A stretch of 64,000 nucleotides of DNA, taken from the NCBI GenBank assembly GCA_023954375.1, contig JAMLIC010000004.1:1-64000 (forward strand), read 5' to 3'. This DNA is from Planctomycetota bacterium (GTDB taxonomy: Bacteria; Planctomycetota; J058). Shown one piece after another: positions 36,568 to 45,284 of the stretch (position 1 is its first letter; each line of letters begins with the position of its first letter). Made by a program: the position numbers and the translations under genes. The notes beneath the pieces are model-generated. The model ran no database searches. It worked only from the letters and a program-made list of their open reading frames with translations, and had not been told where the DNA came from.

Positions 36568-37695
36568 ATGGCCACGCGCGAGAACTGGCAGCTCGGCCGC
36601 TCTATGCAGTACCCGTTCGCCGCCCCGCCGCCGCGGCGGCAGGTGGCCTACATCTTCGACGCCAACAAGTGCATCGCCTGCCAGACCTGCACGTTGGCCT
36701 GCAAGACCTGCTGGACCAGCGGCAAGGGCCAGGAGACGATGTTCTGGAACAACGTCGAGACCCGGCCCTACGGCGGCTACCCCATGGGCTGGGACCTCAA
36801 GCTGCTCGACAAGCGCCCGCCCGCCGCCTGGAAGGGCGAGGTGTGCGAGACGAAGACGATCTTCGAGGACGGCGGGCCGCTCGACCCGCCGACCGGGCAC
36901 CGCCCGGCGACGGAGGACTACGCCGCGCCGAACCTGGGCGAGGACGACGTGGCGCACGGCGTGCAGCCGGGGACCCACTTCGACGGCGAGCACGCGGCCT
37001 GGATGTTCTACCTGCCGCGGATCTGCAACCACTGCGACAGCCCGGCCTGCCTGGCCGCCTGCCCGCGCAAGGCGATCTACAAGCGCGACGAGGACGGGAT
37101 CGTCCTGATCGACCAGGAGCGCTGCCGCGGCTACCAGGAGTGCGTGCAGGCCTGCCCCTACAAGAAGACGTTCTTCAACATGGTCTCGCGCACGAGCGAG
37201 AAGTGCATCGGCTGCTTCCCGCGCGTCGAGCAGGGGCAGGTCGCCCTGTGCGTCGAGTCGTGCATCGGCAAGATCCGCCTGCACGGCTTCCTCACCACGC
37301 AGGGGCCGCCGCGCGAGGACAACCCGCTCGACTACCTGATCAAGGTGCGCAAGCTGGCGCTCCCGATGTACCCGCAGTTCGGCACGGGCCCGAACGTCTA
37401 CTACATCCCGCCGCTGCACGTCCCCACGGGGATCCTCGAGCAGATGTTCGGGCCGGGCGTCGAGGAGGCCAAGCGGCTCTACCGCGGCGCGCGCGAGGAC
37501 CGGACGCTCCTGGGCGCCATGATCCTCTTCGGCTCGCAGGACCGGATCGTGGAGCGCTTCGCGGTCGAGGGGGACGAGGTCGTGGGCTGGTCCGGCGCGG
37601 GCGAGGAGGTCACGCGCGTGCCGTTCACCGAGCCGACGCACCTGCGCGACGCGTACGACTCGAAGTGGGGCGCCTACCGCCACAATACGACATAG
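36568..37695 (+). CDS. Type II DMSO-reductase-family iron-sulfur subunit, NXR beta-like
   Basis: 375 residues. Four Fe-S clusters are indicated: CIACQTCTLACKTC (Cys35-48), CNHCDSPACLAACP (Cys153-165), CRGYQECVQACPYKK (Cys186-196, with Tyr in place of the second Cys, as in a [3Fe-4S] cluster) and CIGCFPRVEQGQVALCVESC. NWQLGRSMQYP, MFWNNVETRPYGGYP and PQFGTGPNVYYIPPLHVP are closely like NxrB. It carries electrons from the Mo site to the gamma heme. There is no signal peptide, so it is exported with alpha. No cytochrome c or terminal oxidase is beside the operon. Its TAG stop runs into a family 1 repeat. Confidence 0.88.
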   Translation: MATRENWQLGRSMQYPFAAPPPRRQVAYIFDANKCIACQTCTLACKTCWTSGKGQETMFWNNVETRPYGGYPMGWDLKLLDKRPPAAWKGEVCETKTIFEDGGPLDPPTGHRPATEDYAAPNLGEDDVAHGVQPGTHFDGEHAAWMFYLPRICNHCDSPACLAACPRKAIYKRDEDGIVLIDQERCRGYQECVQACPYKKTFFNMVSRTSEKCIGCFPRVEQGQVALCVESCIGKIRLHGFLTTQGPPREDNPLDYLIKVRKLALPMYPQFGTGPNVYYIPPLHVPTGILEQMFGPGVEEAKRLYRGAREDRTLLGAMILFGSQDRIVERFAVEGDEVVGWSGAGEEVTRVPFTEPTHLRDAYDSKWGAYRHNTT

Positions 37696-37880
37696 CGGCT
37701 GCGGCCGAGGATGGCGGGCGCTGCGGTGCGTCGAGGCGCCGCGCTGCGCGCGGCGCCCCGACCGCTCAGGCTCGGTCGGCGGCCAGGAGGCCGCCTTCCC
37801 TCGCCTTCGCGCCGCAGCGCCTCGCCCTCCTCGGCCTCGCCTGGGGCTCTCGCTGCGAAGGCGCGGTGAGGTGTGCTCGG
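37693..37880 (+). repeat. Family 1 dispersed repeat
   Basis: The core GCGGCTGCGGCCGAGGATGG follows directly on the TAG (37693-37695). Its main stem is GGCGCCGCG (37735-37743), loop CTGCG, CGCGGCGCC (37749-37757), differing from other copies by paired changes. The GGCGGCC-AGGA-GGCCGCC hairpin is intact. From 37881 to 38090 there is no gene, only the small tandem repeat listed next. Confidence 0.8.
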
Positions 37881-37995
37881 AGGCGGCTCGGCTCCATGCG
37901 AAGACGGCCGAGCGCGCGCGGAGAGGACGGGCGAGGCGACCGAGGTCGAGGACGGCGACGACCCGTGCCTCGCTCGTTGCACCGCGAGGCCATAG

Positions 37996-38050
37996 GGTTC
38001 GAGGCCAGCGAGTTCGAGGTCAGCGGGTTCGAGGTCAGCGGGTTCGAGGA
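37996..38050 (+). repeat. Tandem repeat, 15-bp unit, 3.7 copies
   Basis: GGTTCGAGGCCAGCG, AGTTCGAGGTCAGCG, GGTTCGAGGTCAGCG and a partial GGTTCGAGGA follow each other between the repeat and the glycosyltransferase gene. Purpose unknown. Confidence 0.85.
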
Positions 38051-38090
38051 CGGGCCTGGTGCGCTCCGCCGGAGTCGAAGTGACCGGCGC

Positions 38091-38999
38091 TCAACCCAGC
38101 CAGACGTCGCGCAGCTCGCGCTCGACCGTGTGCGGGGCCTTGGTCCCGACCGCCTCGCGGGCCCAGGCGACCGCGCGGCCCACCGTCCACAGGGTGTTGG
38201 CGGCCAGGGGGCCGGCCGGGCCGAGGGTCTTGCCGAAGTAGCGCCGGCGCGCGGCGTAGAAGTAGGGGGGCCGGCGCCGCCGCGCGGCGGAGAGCGCCTC
38301 GAGCTGCGACGACGCGGCGTGCAGGTGGACGACCTCGGCGCGGGGCTCGTGGCGGATGCGCCAGCCGGCGGCGCGCGCGCGCAGGCAGTAGTCCACGTCC
38401 TCGAAGTACATGAAGAAGCCCTCGTCGAGCAGCCCCACCTGCTCGATCACCTCGCGGCGGAGCAGCACCGCGGCGAAGGAGGTCCACTCGGGCTCCAGGC
38501 CGCCGTCCGCGCCGGCGACGGTCCAGCCGGCGAGGAGGCGGTCGAGCGGGCCCGTGCGCGCGGCCTGGAGCATCTCGCTCACCGGCGTGTGCCGCCGGAA
38601 GCAGTTCGCCTGCGGCGTCCCGTCCGGCGCGAGGAGCCGCGGGCTCACGAGCCCCACGGCCCGGTCGGCCTGGAGGGTCTGCCAGAGCCGCTCGAGGGCG
38701 CCCGGGCGCAGGGTCGCGTCGCTGTTGAGGAGCAGGTAGGCGCGCGCGCGCACGGCGCGGATGCCGAGGTTGTTCCCGGCGGAGAAGCCCCCGTTCACGG
38801 GTGACGCGACGAGGCGGACGCCCTGGAGCCCGCGCGCCGCCGCGCCGGCGCGGATCCGCGCCAGGGCGTCGTCGCCGCCCTCGTTGTCGACGACGACGAG
38901 GGCGTCGTCGGGGCCCGCCTGCGCGGCCGCCGACGCCAGCGCCTCGAGCGCGAGGTCGGGCGTCCGGTAGTTGAGGATCACGACCGCGATGCGGTTCAT
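38091..38999 (-). CDS. Glycosyltransferase family 2, rhamnosyltransferase-like
   Basis: About 302 residues. GT-A fold with AVVILNYRTPDLALEAL at the start, LVVVDNEGGDDAL, NGGFSAGNNLGI and the LLLNSDATLRPGAL metal-binding region. FFMYFEDVDYCLRARAAGW is characteristic of WbbL-type rhamnosyltransferases, which extend exopolysaccharide or O-antigen repeat units from dTDP-rhamnose on the cytoplasmic side. ATG at 38997-38999 has GGAGG upstream. It is divergent from the polysaccharide genes that start at 39532 and may share their control. Confidence 0.85.
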   Translation of the reverse strand: MNRIAVVILNYRTPDLALEALASAAAQAGPDDALVVVDNEGGDDALARIRAGAAARGLQGVRLVASPVNGGFSAGNNLGIRAVRARAYLLLNSDATLRPGALERLWQTLQADRAVGLVSPRLLAPDGTPQANCFRRHTPVSEMLQAARTGPLDRLLAGWTVAGADGGLEPEWTSFAAVLLRREVIEQVGLLDEGFFMYFEDVDYCLRARAAGWRIRHEPRAEVVHLHAASSQLEALSAARRRRPPYFYAARRRYFGKTLGPAGPLAANTLWTVGRAVAWAREAVGTKAPHTVERELRDVWLG

Positions 39000-39531
39000 G
39001 GCGCGACCTCCGTCGGCGTCGTGGGTCCTCCGCACCGTGAGCCCCGGGGCGAGGACGCAGGGGGGCGCGAGGCACGAGGAGGGCGCCCTCCTCCTGCTCT
39101 CTGCCTCCTCCGCGCCCCCGGCGTCATGGTCCTCTTGGACCATCAGGCACACTTCCCGTCCGGGCCCCTCCAGGCGACGCGCATGCCGCTGGGCCGCCGC
39201 CGCTGGCCCGGGCGCATCCGCCGCCGCGCGCGTCGACCTCCTCTTCGGGCGTCGCCGGCCCCCGTGGGGCACCACGCCCTCGCGGGAGAGAAAGTCCACG
39301 GTCCCCCCCGGGGACGTGGCGGCGAGCGGACCCGCCGTCGCTCCCGCCCCTTGGCGTAGGGCCCGCGGCGAAGGCCCGCCGTGAGCCACGCGCGCCCACC
39401 CGCCGCCGACCCTGACCCAAACCGAACGGCCCGCGCGCGGAGCGACCCGGTGGAGCCCCCGTTGCGTTGAAGCGCCGCGCCGCCGGACGCGTACGAGCGA
39501 CCGGCGGCCCGACACCAACCCTCAGCCGACG
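39000..39531. other. Divergent intergenic region without a gene
   Basis: 532 bases between two divergent sugar-transfer genes. I see no convincing coding frame. A perfect short hairpin, ATGGTCC-TCTT-GGACCAT, is at 39126-39143 and could be an operator or processing site. The region should hold the promoters of both polysaccharide transcripts, but GC-rich sequence hides clear -10/-35 boxes. Confidence 0.5.
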
Positions 39532-40440
39532 GTGACGAGTATGGGCTCGAACGCGGCGAACACGAACGGGCGGTCCCTCAGCCACGGCGCCAGCGCGCCG
39601 CCGCCCCCTCCACCAACGCTCCAGCCGACCGACGCGGCGCCGCCCGGAGCGACCGGCGCGTCGCCCCTCGCCGGCTCCCCCGGGCTGACGCCGACCCCCG
39701 ACCCGGGGCGCGCGCCGGTCCTCATGCCTGACCCGCGGCCGCCCGGCGGGCTCGTCAAGCCGATCCTCGACGAGCTCCCGGTCGCGATCCTGCCGGAGTC
39801 GTTCGACGACCCCTTCGTCAACGGCGGGGTCTACCTCGCCTTCAAGCGCGCCATGGACCTGGTCCTCGGCGTGGCGCTGCTGCTCCTCCTCGCGCCGCTG
39901 TTCGCGCTGATCGCCCTGGCGATCAAGCTCGAGGACGGCGGGCCGGTCTTCTTCTTCCAGACCCGCGTGGGGAAGGACGGCCGCGAGTTCCGCTTCTGGA
40001 AGTTCCGCTCCATGGTCGTCGACGCCGAGGCGCGCCGCGCCGCGGTGAAGGCCAGCGCGCAGGCGGACGCCGTCCACGACCCGCTGCGCTTCAAGCTGAG
40101 CGCCGACCCGCGCGTGACCCGCGTCGGGCGCGCCCTGCGGCGCTTCAGCCTCGACGAGCTGCCGCAGCTGTGGAACGTCGTGGCGGGCGACATGTCGCTC
40201 GTGGGGCCGCGCCCGCCGATCCCCGAGGAGGTCGCGCAGTACGAGCCGCGCCACCGCCGGCGGCTGGAGGTCGAGCAGGGGATCACCTGCCTGTGGCAGG
40301 TCAGCGGCCGCAACCTGCTCTCGTTCGAGCAGCAGGTCGACCTCGACCTGCAGTACGCCCGCCGCCGCAGCATCGGCATGGACGTGATGCTCCTCGTGAG
40401 GACGATCCCGGCGGTGCTCTCCGGCCGCGGGGCGTGCTGA
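39532..40440 (+). CDS. Polyprenyl-phosphate sugar phosphotransferase (priming enzyme)
   Basis: About 302 residues. A disordered Pro-rich N-terminus of about 90 residues leads to a single hydrophobic helix (LVLGVALLLLLAPLFALIALAI) and the catalytic domain of the bacterial sugar transferase family: KLEDGGPVFFFQTRVGKDGR, FWKFRSM, RRFSLDELPQLWNV, VGPRPP and ITCLWQVSGRN. It moves a sugar-1-phosphate from a nucleotide sugar to undecaprenyl phosphate and so starts each repeat unit. Starts at GTG 39532 or ATG 39541; both lack a clear ribosome-binding site. Confidence 0.9.
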   Translation: MTSMGSNAANTNGRSLSHGASAPPPPPPTLQPTDAAPPGATGASPLAGSPGLTPTPDPGRAPVLMPDPRPPGGLVKPILDELPVAILPESFDDPFVNGGVYLAFKRAMDLVLGVALLLLLAPLFALIALAIKLEDGGPVFFFQTRVGKDGREFRFWKFRSMVVDAEARRAAVKASAQADAVHDPLRFKLSADPRVTRVGRALRRFSLDELPQLWNVVAGDMSLVGPRPPIPEEVAQYEPRHRRRLEVEQGITCLWQVSGRNLLSFEQQVDLDLQYARRRSIGMDVMLLVRTIPAVLSGRGAC

Positions 40441-40441
40441 G

Positions 40442-41410
40442 ATGCTCCGCCTGAGCTCGCGAGAGACCCCCCCGACGGGCGTGAAGAACCTCGCCCCCGC
40501 GGCGCGGCCGGCGCGGCTGCCCGCGCCGCGGGTCGAGCTGACCGGCGCGCACATCGACGACGTGACGATGGACGAGGCGATCGCGCGCATCGAGGACCTG
40601 ATCGCGCGCCGCCGCCCCGAGTACGTGGTCACCCCCAACGTCGACCACCTCGTCAAGCTGCAGGCCGACGCGCAGTTCCGGGCCGTCTACGCCGAGGCGG
40701 CCCTGGTGCTCGCCGACGGCATGCCGCTCCTCTGGGCGAGCCGCCTCCTCGGCACGCCGCTCCGGGAGAAGGTCTCCGGCTCCGACCTGTTCATCCGCTT
40801 CGCGGGGGTCGCCGCCAGGCGGCGCTACCGGCTCTTCTTCCTGGGCGGGCGCCTGGGCGCGGCCGAGCGCGCCGCCGAGGTGCTCGCCGCCCGCCATCCG
40901 GGCCTGCTCGTGTGCGGCGTCGAGTCGCCGCCGCTCGGCTTCGACCGGGATCCGGCGGCCAACCGGCGGGTCCTCGAGCAGGTGCGCGCCGCCCGGCCGG
41001 ACGTCCTGTTCGTCGGCCTCGGGGCGCCCAAGCAGGAGAAGTGGATCCACCGCTGGCGGCTCGACGCCGGCGCGCCGGTGTCGATCGGCGTGGGCGTCTC
41101 GTTCGAGTTCGCCGCCGGCATGGTCCGCCGCGCGCCGCCGTGGATGCAGCGCGCCGGGCTGGAGTGGGCCTGGCGCCTGCTCATGGAGCCGACGCGCCTC
41201 TGGCGCCGCTACCTGGTCGAGGACCCCCGCTTCCTCGCCCTGTTCGCGCGCCAGTGGCTCGACGCCCGGCGGCGGCGGCGGACCACGCCCGCCGCGTCGC
41301 CCTCCGTCGGCGGGGGGCAGGACGCCGGCGCGGGGACCCAGCCCCGGACCCTCCGGGCGGCCACACCGGACCGGCCGCCGGCGTCGGAGCGCTCGCGCGA
41401 CGCGGCTTGA
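40442..41410 (+). CDS. WecG/TagA/CpsF-family glycosyltransferase
   Basis: 322 residues. The GT26 signature is complete: VTPNVDHLVKLQADA, LVLADGMPLLWASRLLG, RYRLFFLGGRLGAAERAAEVL and VLFVGLGAPKQEKWI, ending PPWMQRAGLEWAWRL. The family adds ManNAc-type or glucuronic-acid-type sugars to a lipid-linked first sugar, so it probably catalyses the second step after the priming enzyme. It starts one base after that gene's stop, which indicates tight coupling. A 199-base stretch before the next gene holds nothing I recognise. Confidence 0.9.
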   Translation: MLRLSSRETPPTGVKNLAPAARPARLPAPRVELTGAHIDDVTMDEAIARIEDLIARRRPEYVVTPNVDHLVKLQADAQFRAVYAEAALVLADGMPLLWASRLLGTPLREKVSGSDLFIRFAGVAARRRYRLFFLGGRLGAAERAAEVLAARHPGLLVCGVESPPLGFDRDPAANRRVLEQVRAARPDVLFVGLGAPKQEKWIHRWRLDAGAPVSIGVGVSFEFAAGMVRRAPPWMQRAGLEWAWRLLMEPTRLWRRYLVEDPRFLALFARQWLDARRRRRTTPAASPSVGGGQDAGAGTQPRTLRAATPDRPPASERSRDAA

Positions 41411-41609
41411 GCCGCGGCCGGCGCGCCCGCGCCGCCTGGAACGCCGCTCGCGAGGGGCGGGCTGGGGCCGCCGAGCGAGTCACTCCCACACGCGCGAGCG
41501 CGCGCGGGACCCCGGACTCCGGAGGCGCGCGCCCTCGCGTGACCACCACGGCCCGGACAGGACGGGCCCGGCGTCGCGGCGGCGCCGCCGGGCAGAAGAA
41601 GGACGAGGC

Positions 41610-43025
41610 ATGCGAGAGGCAGGACGGGAGGGCGAGGGCGAGGCGGCCGCCGGCCAGACGGTCGCTGGCCAGGCGGGCGCCGGCCACGCGGTCGAGGCGC
41701 CCCGGGCGGTGACGACCGGAGCGTCGACGGCGCGCATCGCGTACCTCGTCAACCAGTACCCCAAGGGGAGCCACACGTTCATCCGCCGCGAGATCGTCGG
41801 CCTCGAGGCCCGCGGCGTCCCGGTCGAGCGCTTCTCGATCCGCTCCCTGGAGGGGCGCCTCGTCGACGCCCGCGACCTCGAGGAGCGGCGGCGCACGTGC
41901 GTCCTGCTCGAGCAGGGGCTCCCGGCGATCCTCGCCGCGACGGCCGCCTGCGCGCTCGCCAGGCCGCTCGCCTTCGCGCGCGCGCTCGGGCTCGCCGTCC
42001 GGGTCGGCTGGCGGTCGGACCGCGGCCTCCTCCTGCACCTCGTCTACCTGGCCGAGGCCTGCCTGCTCCGGCGCGAGCTGCGCGCCAGGGGCGTCGAGCA
42101 CGTGCACGCGCACTTCGGGACGAACCCGGCCACCGTGGCCATGCTCTGCCACGCCCTCGGCGGGCCGCCGTTCAGCTTCACGGCGCACGGCCCCGAGGAG
42201 TTCGACAAGCCGGACCTGCTCGCGCTGGCGGACAAGATCCGCCGCGCCGAGTTCGTGGCCGGCGTGAGCAGCTTCGGCCGCAGCCAGCTCTACCGCCGCT
42301 GCGCGCCGGAGGACTGGCGCAAGGTGCAGGTGGTGCACTGCGGCGTCGACGCCTCCTTCCTCGAGGCCCCGCACGTCCCCGCCCCGCGCGCGCCGCGCCT
42401 CGTGTGCGTCGGGCGCCTCTGCGAGCAGAAGGGGCAGCTCCTGCTCGTCGAGGCCGCCGCCCGGCTCGTGCGCGAGGGGGTGGACCTGCGGCTGGTGCTC
42501 GTCGGCGACGGCGAGCTGCGCCAGCCGATCGAGGCCAGGCTCCGCCGCGAGGGCCTGGAGCGGCACGTCGAGATCACCGGCTGGGCCAGCGGCGAGCGCG
42601 TGCGCGAGGAGCTGCAGGCCGCCCGCGCCATGGTCCTGCCGAGCTTCGCCGAGGGGCTGCCCGTCGGCGTCATGGAGGCCCTCGCCCTCGGGCGCCCGGT
42701 GATCAGCACCTACGTCGCCGGGATCCCCGAGCTCGTGACCCCGGACTGCGGGTGGCTCGTCCCCGCCGGCTCCGTCGACGCCCTCGTCGAGGCCATGCGC
42801 GAGGCCCTCCTCGCCGCCCCGTCGACCCTCGACGCCATGGGCCGCGCGGGGCGGGAGCGGGTGCGCGCCCGCCACGACGCCGAGCGGATCGCCGTGCGGC
42901 TGGGAGACCTCTTCCGCGACTGCGTCGCGCGCGAGCGCGGACGGCGGTCGAGCGACCCCACCGAGGGCGGCGGCGCGGCCCCCGCCCGGGAGGCGGGAGC
43001 TCCGCCCGCTCGCGCCGCGGCCTGA
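41610..43025 (+). CDS. Glycosyltransferase group 1 (GT4), WcaL/AmsK-like
   Basis: 471 residues. RIAYLVNQYPKGSHTFIRREI and HVHAHFGTNPATVAMLCHAL belong to the N-terminal domain of colanic-acid WcaL-type enzymes. The donor-binding C-terminal domain has VCVGRLCEQKGQLLLVEAA, LVLVGDGELR, ITGWASGERV and LPSFAEGLPVGVMEALALG with the EX7E pattern. The N-terminal 35 residues are a low-complexity extension, so the start may be further in. It adds a sugar to the growing exopolysaccharide unit. Confidence 0.88.
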   Translation: MREAGREGEGEAAAGQTVAGQAGAGHAVEAPRAVTTGASTARIAYLVNQYPKGSHTFIRREIVGLEARGVPVERFSIRSLEGRLVDARDLEERRRTCVLLEQGLPAILAATAACALARPLAFARALGLAVRVGWRSDRGLLLHLVYLAEACLLRRELRARGVEHVHAHFGTNPATVAMLCHALGGPPFSFTAHGPEEFDKPDLLALADKIRRAEFVAGVSSFGRSQLYRRCAPEDWRKVQVVHCGVDASFLEAPHVPAPRAPRLVCVGRLCEQKGQLLLVEAAARLVREGVDLRLVLVGDGELRQPIEARLRREGLERHVEITGWASGERVREELQAARAMVLPSFAEGLPVGVMEALALGRPVISTYVAGIPELVTPDCGWLVPAGSVDALVEAMREALLAAPSTLDAMGRAGRERVRARHDAERIAVRLGDLFRDCVARERGRRSSDPTEGGGAAPAREAGAPPARAAA

Positions 43026-43112
43026 CCCGCTCCGGTCGGACCGGTCGCGGGGAGCCGAGGGGCCCGGGCCGGCGGGCGCGACGCACGGGGAGGAGAGGGT
43101 GGTGGTGCCGAC

Positions 43113-44531
43113 ATGAACCTCCTGGCCTTCGACGCGCTCGAGGTCACCGTCGCCGTCGCGCTCGCCGCCGGGACCGCCGGCCTGGTCGTCCTGACCCTCG
43201 CCGCCGTCGTCCTCCTGGTCCTCGCCCTCGTGGCGGCCTGCGAGTGCGTCCTCGGGGCGCTGTCGGGCGGGCGCTGCCGCCTGCCCTCGCGCGCGCCCGG
43301 CCGCGTGGCGATCCTCGTCCCCGCCCACGACGAGGAGGCCGGGATCGGGACCACCGTCCTCGAGCTCCGCCGCCAGCTGCGGCCGGACGACCGCCTGCTC
43401 GTCGTCGCCGACAACTGCCGCGATCGGACCGCCGCGATCGCCCGCGCCGCCGGCGCCGAGGTGATCGAGCGCCACGACCCCACCCGCCGCGGCAAGGGCC
43501 ACGCGCTCGCCTGCGGCGTCGCGGCCCTCGCCCACGACCCGCCCGAGGCGGTCGTGATCGTCGACGCCGACTGCCGCCTGTCGCCAGGCGCCGCCCTGAC
43601 GCTCGCCGGCCACGCCGTCTGCACCGGCCACCCGATCCAGGCCGACTACGTGCTCACGCCGGCCGACGGCAGCGCCCGCTCGGCCACCTCCGCGCTCGCG
43701 TTCCTGGTGCGCAACCGCGTCCGCCCCCGGGCGCTGGCCGTCCTGGGGCTGCCCTGCCAGCTCACCGGCAGCGGCATGGCCTTCCCCTGGGCCCTCGTCG
43801 CCCAGGGGCCGCTCGGCGGGAGCCACCTCGTCGAGGACCTCCTCGTCGGCGTGGAGCTGGCCCTGCGCGGCCGCCCGCCGCTCGCCTGCGTGCGGGCGCA
43901 CGTGAGCAGCCGCCTCGCGGATCGATCCGACGCGGCCGCCGCGCAGCGGACCCGCTGGGAGCACGGTCACCTCGCGGTCCTCCGCAGCCACGCGCCGCGC
44001 CTCCTGCGCGAGGCCGTGGCCCAGCGCCGCGTCGACCTCTTCGCGCAGGCGCTCGACCTCGCCGTGCCGCCCCTGGCGCTCCTCACCCTCCTGCTGGCGG
44101 CCACGGCCGGGCTGGCCGCGGCGGTCGGGTGGACCCTCCCCCTGGCCCTGGCGGGGGCCGGGCTGATCGCCCTGGCGCTCGGCGTCGGCGTGGCCTGGTG
44201 GCGCCTCGGACGCGAGGTCCTGCCGGCCCGTCGGCTGCTGATCGGCGTGCCCGGGTACCTCCTCTGGAAGCTGCCCATCTACGCCGTCTACGCCGTGCGC
44301 GGGGCGGAGCGCCGGTGGGTCCGCACCCTCCGCGCGGTGGCCGAGGCGCCCGCCGGAGGAGGCGCCCGCGCCGCCAGCGGAGCGGGCGGCGCGGACGCAG
44401 GCGCAGCGTCGATCGGTCGCGGCGCGCCGGTCACGCCGGAGGCGGACTCGCCGCCCTCCTCCGGTCCGGTCCCGACCGAGCCGCCGACGGCCGGTCCGCC
44501 GCCGCACCTGGCGCCCACGGGCGGGGCCTGA
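43113..44531 (+). CDS. Membrane glycosyltransferase family 2
   Basis: 472 residues. One or two N-terminal helices precede a GT2 domain: AILVPAHDEEAGIGTTV, LLVVADNCRDRTAAIARAAG, IVDADC (the DxD-type site), TGSGMAFPW and VEDLLVGVELALRG, with the QRTRWEHG motif (Q/RxxRW) of processive or polyprenyl transferases. C-terminal helices (about 310-370) complete a synthase-like layout. It resembles N-acetylglucosaminyl or beta-glycan synthases in exopolysaccharide clusters. The last 70 residues are disordered and Pro/Ala-rich. Confidence 0.82.
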   Translation: MNLLAFDALEVTVAVALAAGTAGLVVLTLAAVVLLVLALVAACECVLGALSGGRCRLPSRAPGRVAILVPAHDEEAGIGTTVLELRRQLRPDDRLLVVADNCRDRTAAIARAAGAEVIERHDPTRRGKGHALACGVAALAHDPPEAVVIVDADCRLSPGAALTLAGHAVCTGHPIQADYVLTPADGSARSATSALAFLVRNRVRPRALAVLGLPCQLTGSGMAFPWALVAQGPLGGSHLVEDLLVGVELALRGRPPLACVRAHVSSRLADRSDAAAAQRTRWEHGHLAVLRSHAPRLLREAVAQRRVDLFAQALDLAVPPLALLTLLLAATAGLAAAVGWTLPLALAGAGLIALALGVGVAWWRLGREVLPARRLLIGVPGYLLWKLPIYAVYAVRGAERRWVRTLRAVAEAPAGGGARAASGAGGADAGAASIGRGAPVTPEADSPPSSGPVPTEPPTAGPPPHLAPTGGA

Positions 44532-44595
44532 CCGCTCACCCGACGGGCGCGCGCGCCCGCCCGTGGCGGCGCCCGAGGAGCGGAGCCCCCCTCGA

Positions 44596-45105
44596 TCACG
44601 CCCGGCGCTCGACGAGCACGCCGCAGCCGCAGTCCAGCGAGAAGGCGACCGAGCGCGGGTCGACCCGGCCCTCGAGGATGCTGCGCCCCATGTGCTCCAT
44701 GCCGTCGGCGAGGCGCGCCGGCGCCTCGTCGCCCTCGCCCCGGTCGAAGCGCACGCTCGTGCCGTCGGCCAGGCTGGCGCCGAACCACGCCGGGGGCTCG
44801 AGGAGCCCGTCACGCACCAGCTCCCCGGTGCGCACGAGGAACGTCCCGAGCCCCTCCTTCGACAGGTGGTCACGGACCTGCAGCGCGCCGTCGTCGAGCG
44901 ACTCGACGTGCGCGGTCGGGGAGGGCATCGGGAGCGCGAGCGGGCCGAGCGGACGCTCCGGTCGCCCGCCGACCGGGTCGCGGCCGCGGCCGGGCCGGCG
45001 CGGGCGGTCGCGACGTCGCGGGAGCGCCCCGCGCTCCGTCGGCGGGTGCCGCCGGTCGCCGGGCGCCGGGGCGGGGCTCATCGTGTAGGGGCCGATCCTG
45101 TTCAT
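44596..45105 (-). CDS. Hypothetical protein with conserved C-terminal half
   Basis: 169 residues. The first 55 residues are Arg/Pro-rich and disordered. The rest is a compact domain with a hydrophobic core (GLGTFLVRTGELVRDGLLEPPAW) and ends FSLDCGCGVLVERRA, whose two Cys may bind metal. No family recognised. ATG at 45103-45105 follows GGAGAGAC. It is divergent from the DNA ligase gene and interrupts the polysaccharide locus. Confidence 0.45.
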   Translation of the reverse strand: MNRIGPYTMSPAPAPGDRRHPPTERGALPRRRDRPRRPGRGRDPVGGRPERPLGPLALPMPSPTAHVESLDDGALQVRDHLSKEGLGTFLVRTGELVRDGLLEPPAWFGASLADGTSVRFDRGEGDEAPARLADGMEHMGRSILEGRVDPRSVAFSLDCGCGVLVERRA

Positions 45106-45284
45106 CGTCTCTCCATGGCTTCCCGAGGCGAACCAAACCCTAACGCATGGGTCGGACATCCCCGGGCGCCCCTGCCACGACGAGGCTTGCAGGGGCGCGG
45201 CCGGGGGGCGCGGCGCCGCTCGCAGGCCCTGTCGGCGGGGCGAGGCCGCGGCATCATCGACGGCCGCGCGAGACGAGGAGCCCC

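Noticed and set aside
39451..39466. Sigma-54-type promoter (TGG, spacer, TTGC) upstream of the priming transferase
   Set aside because: Spacing fits, but the -24 element is TGGAGC instead of TGGCAC and chance matches are likely in GC-rich DNA; a motif scan with activator sites would be needed.
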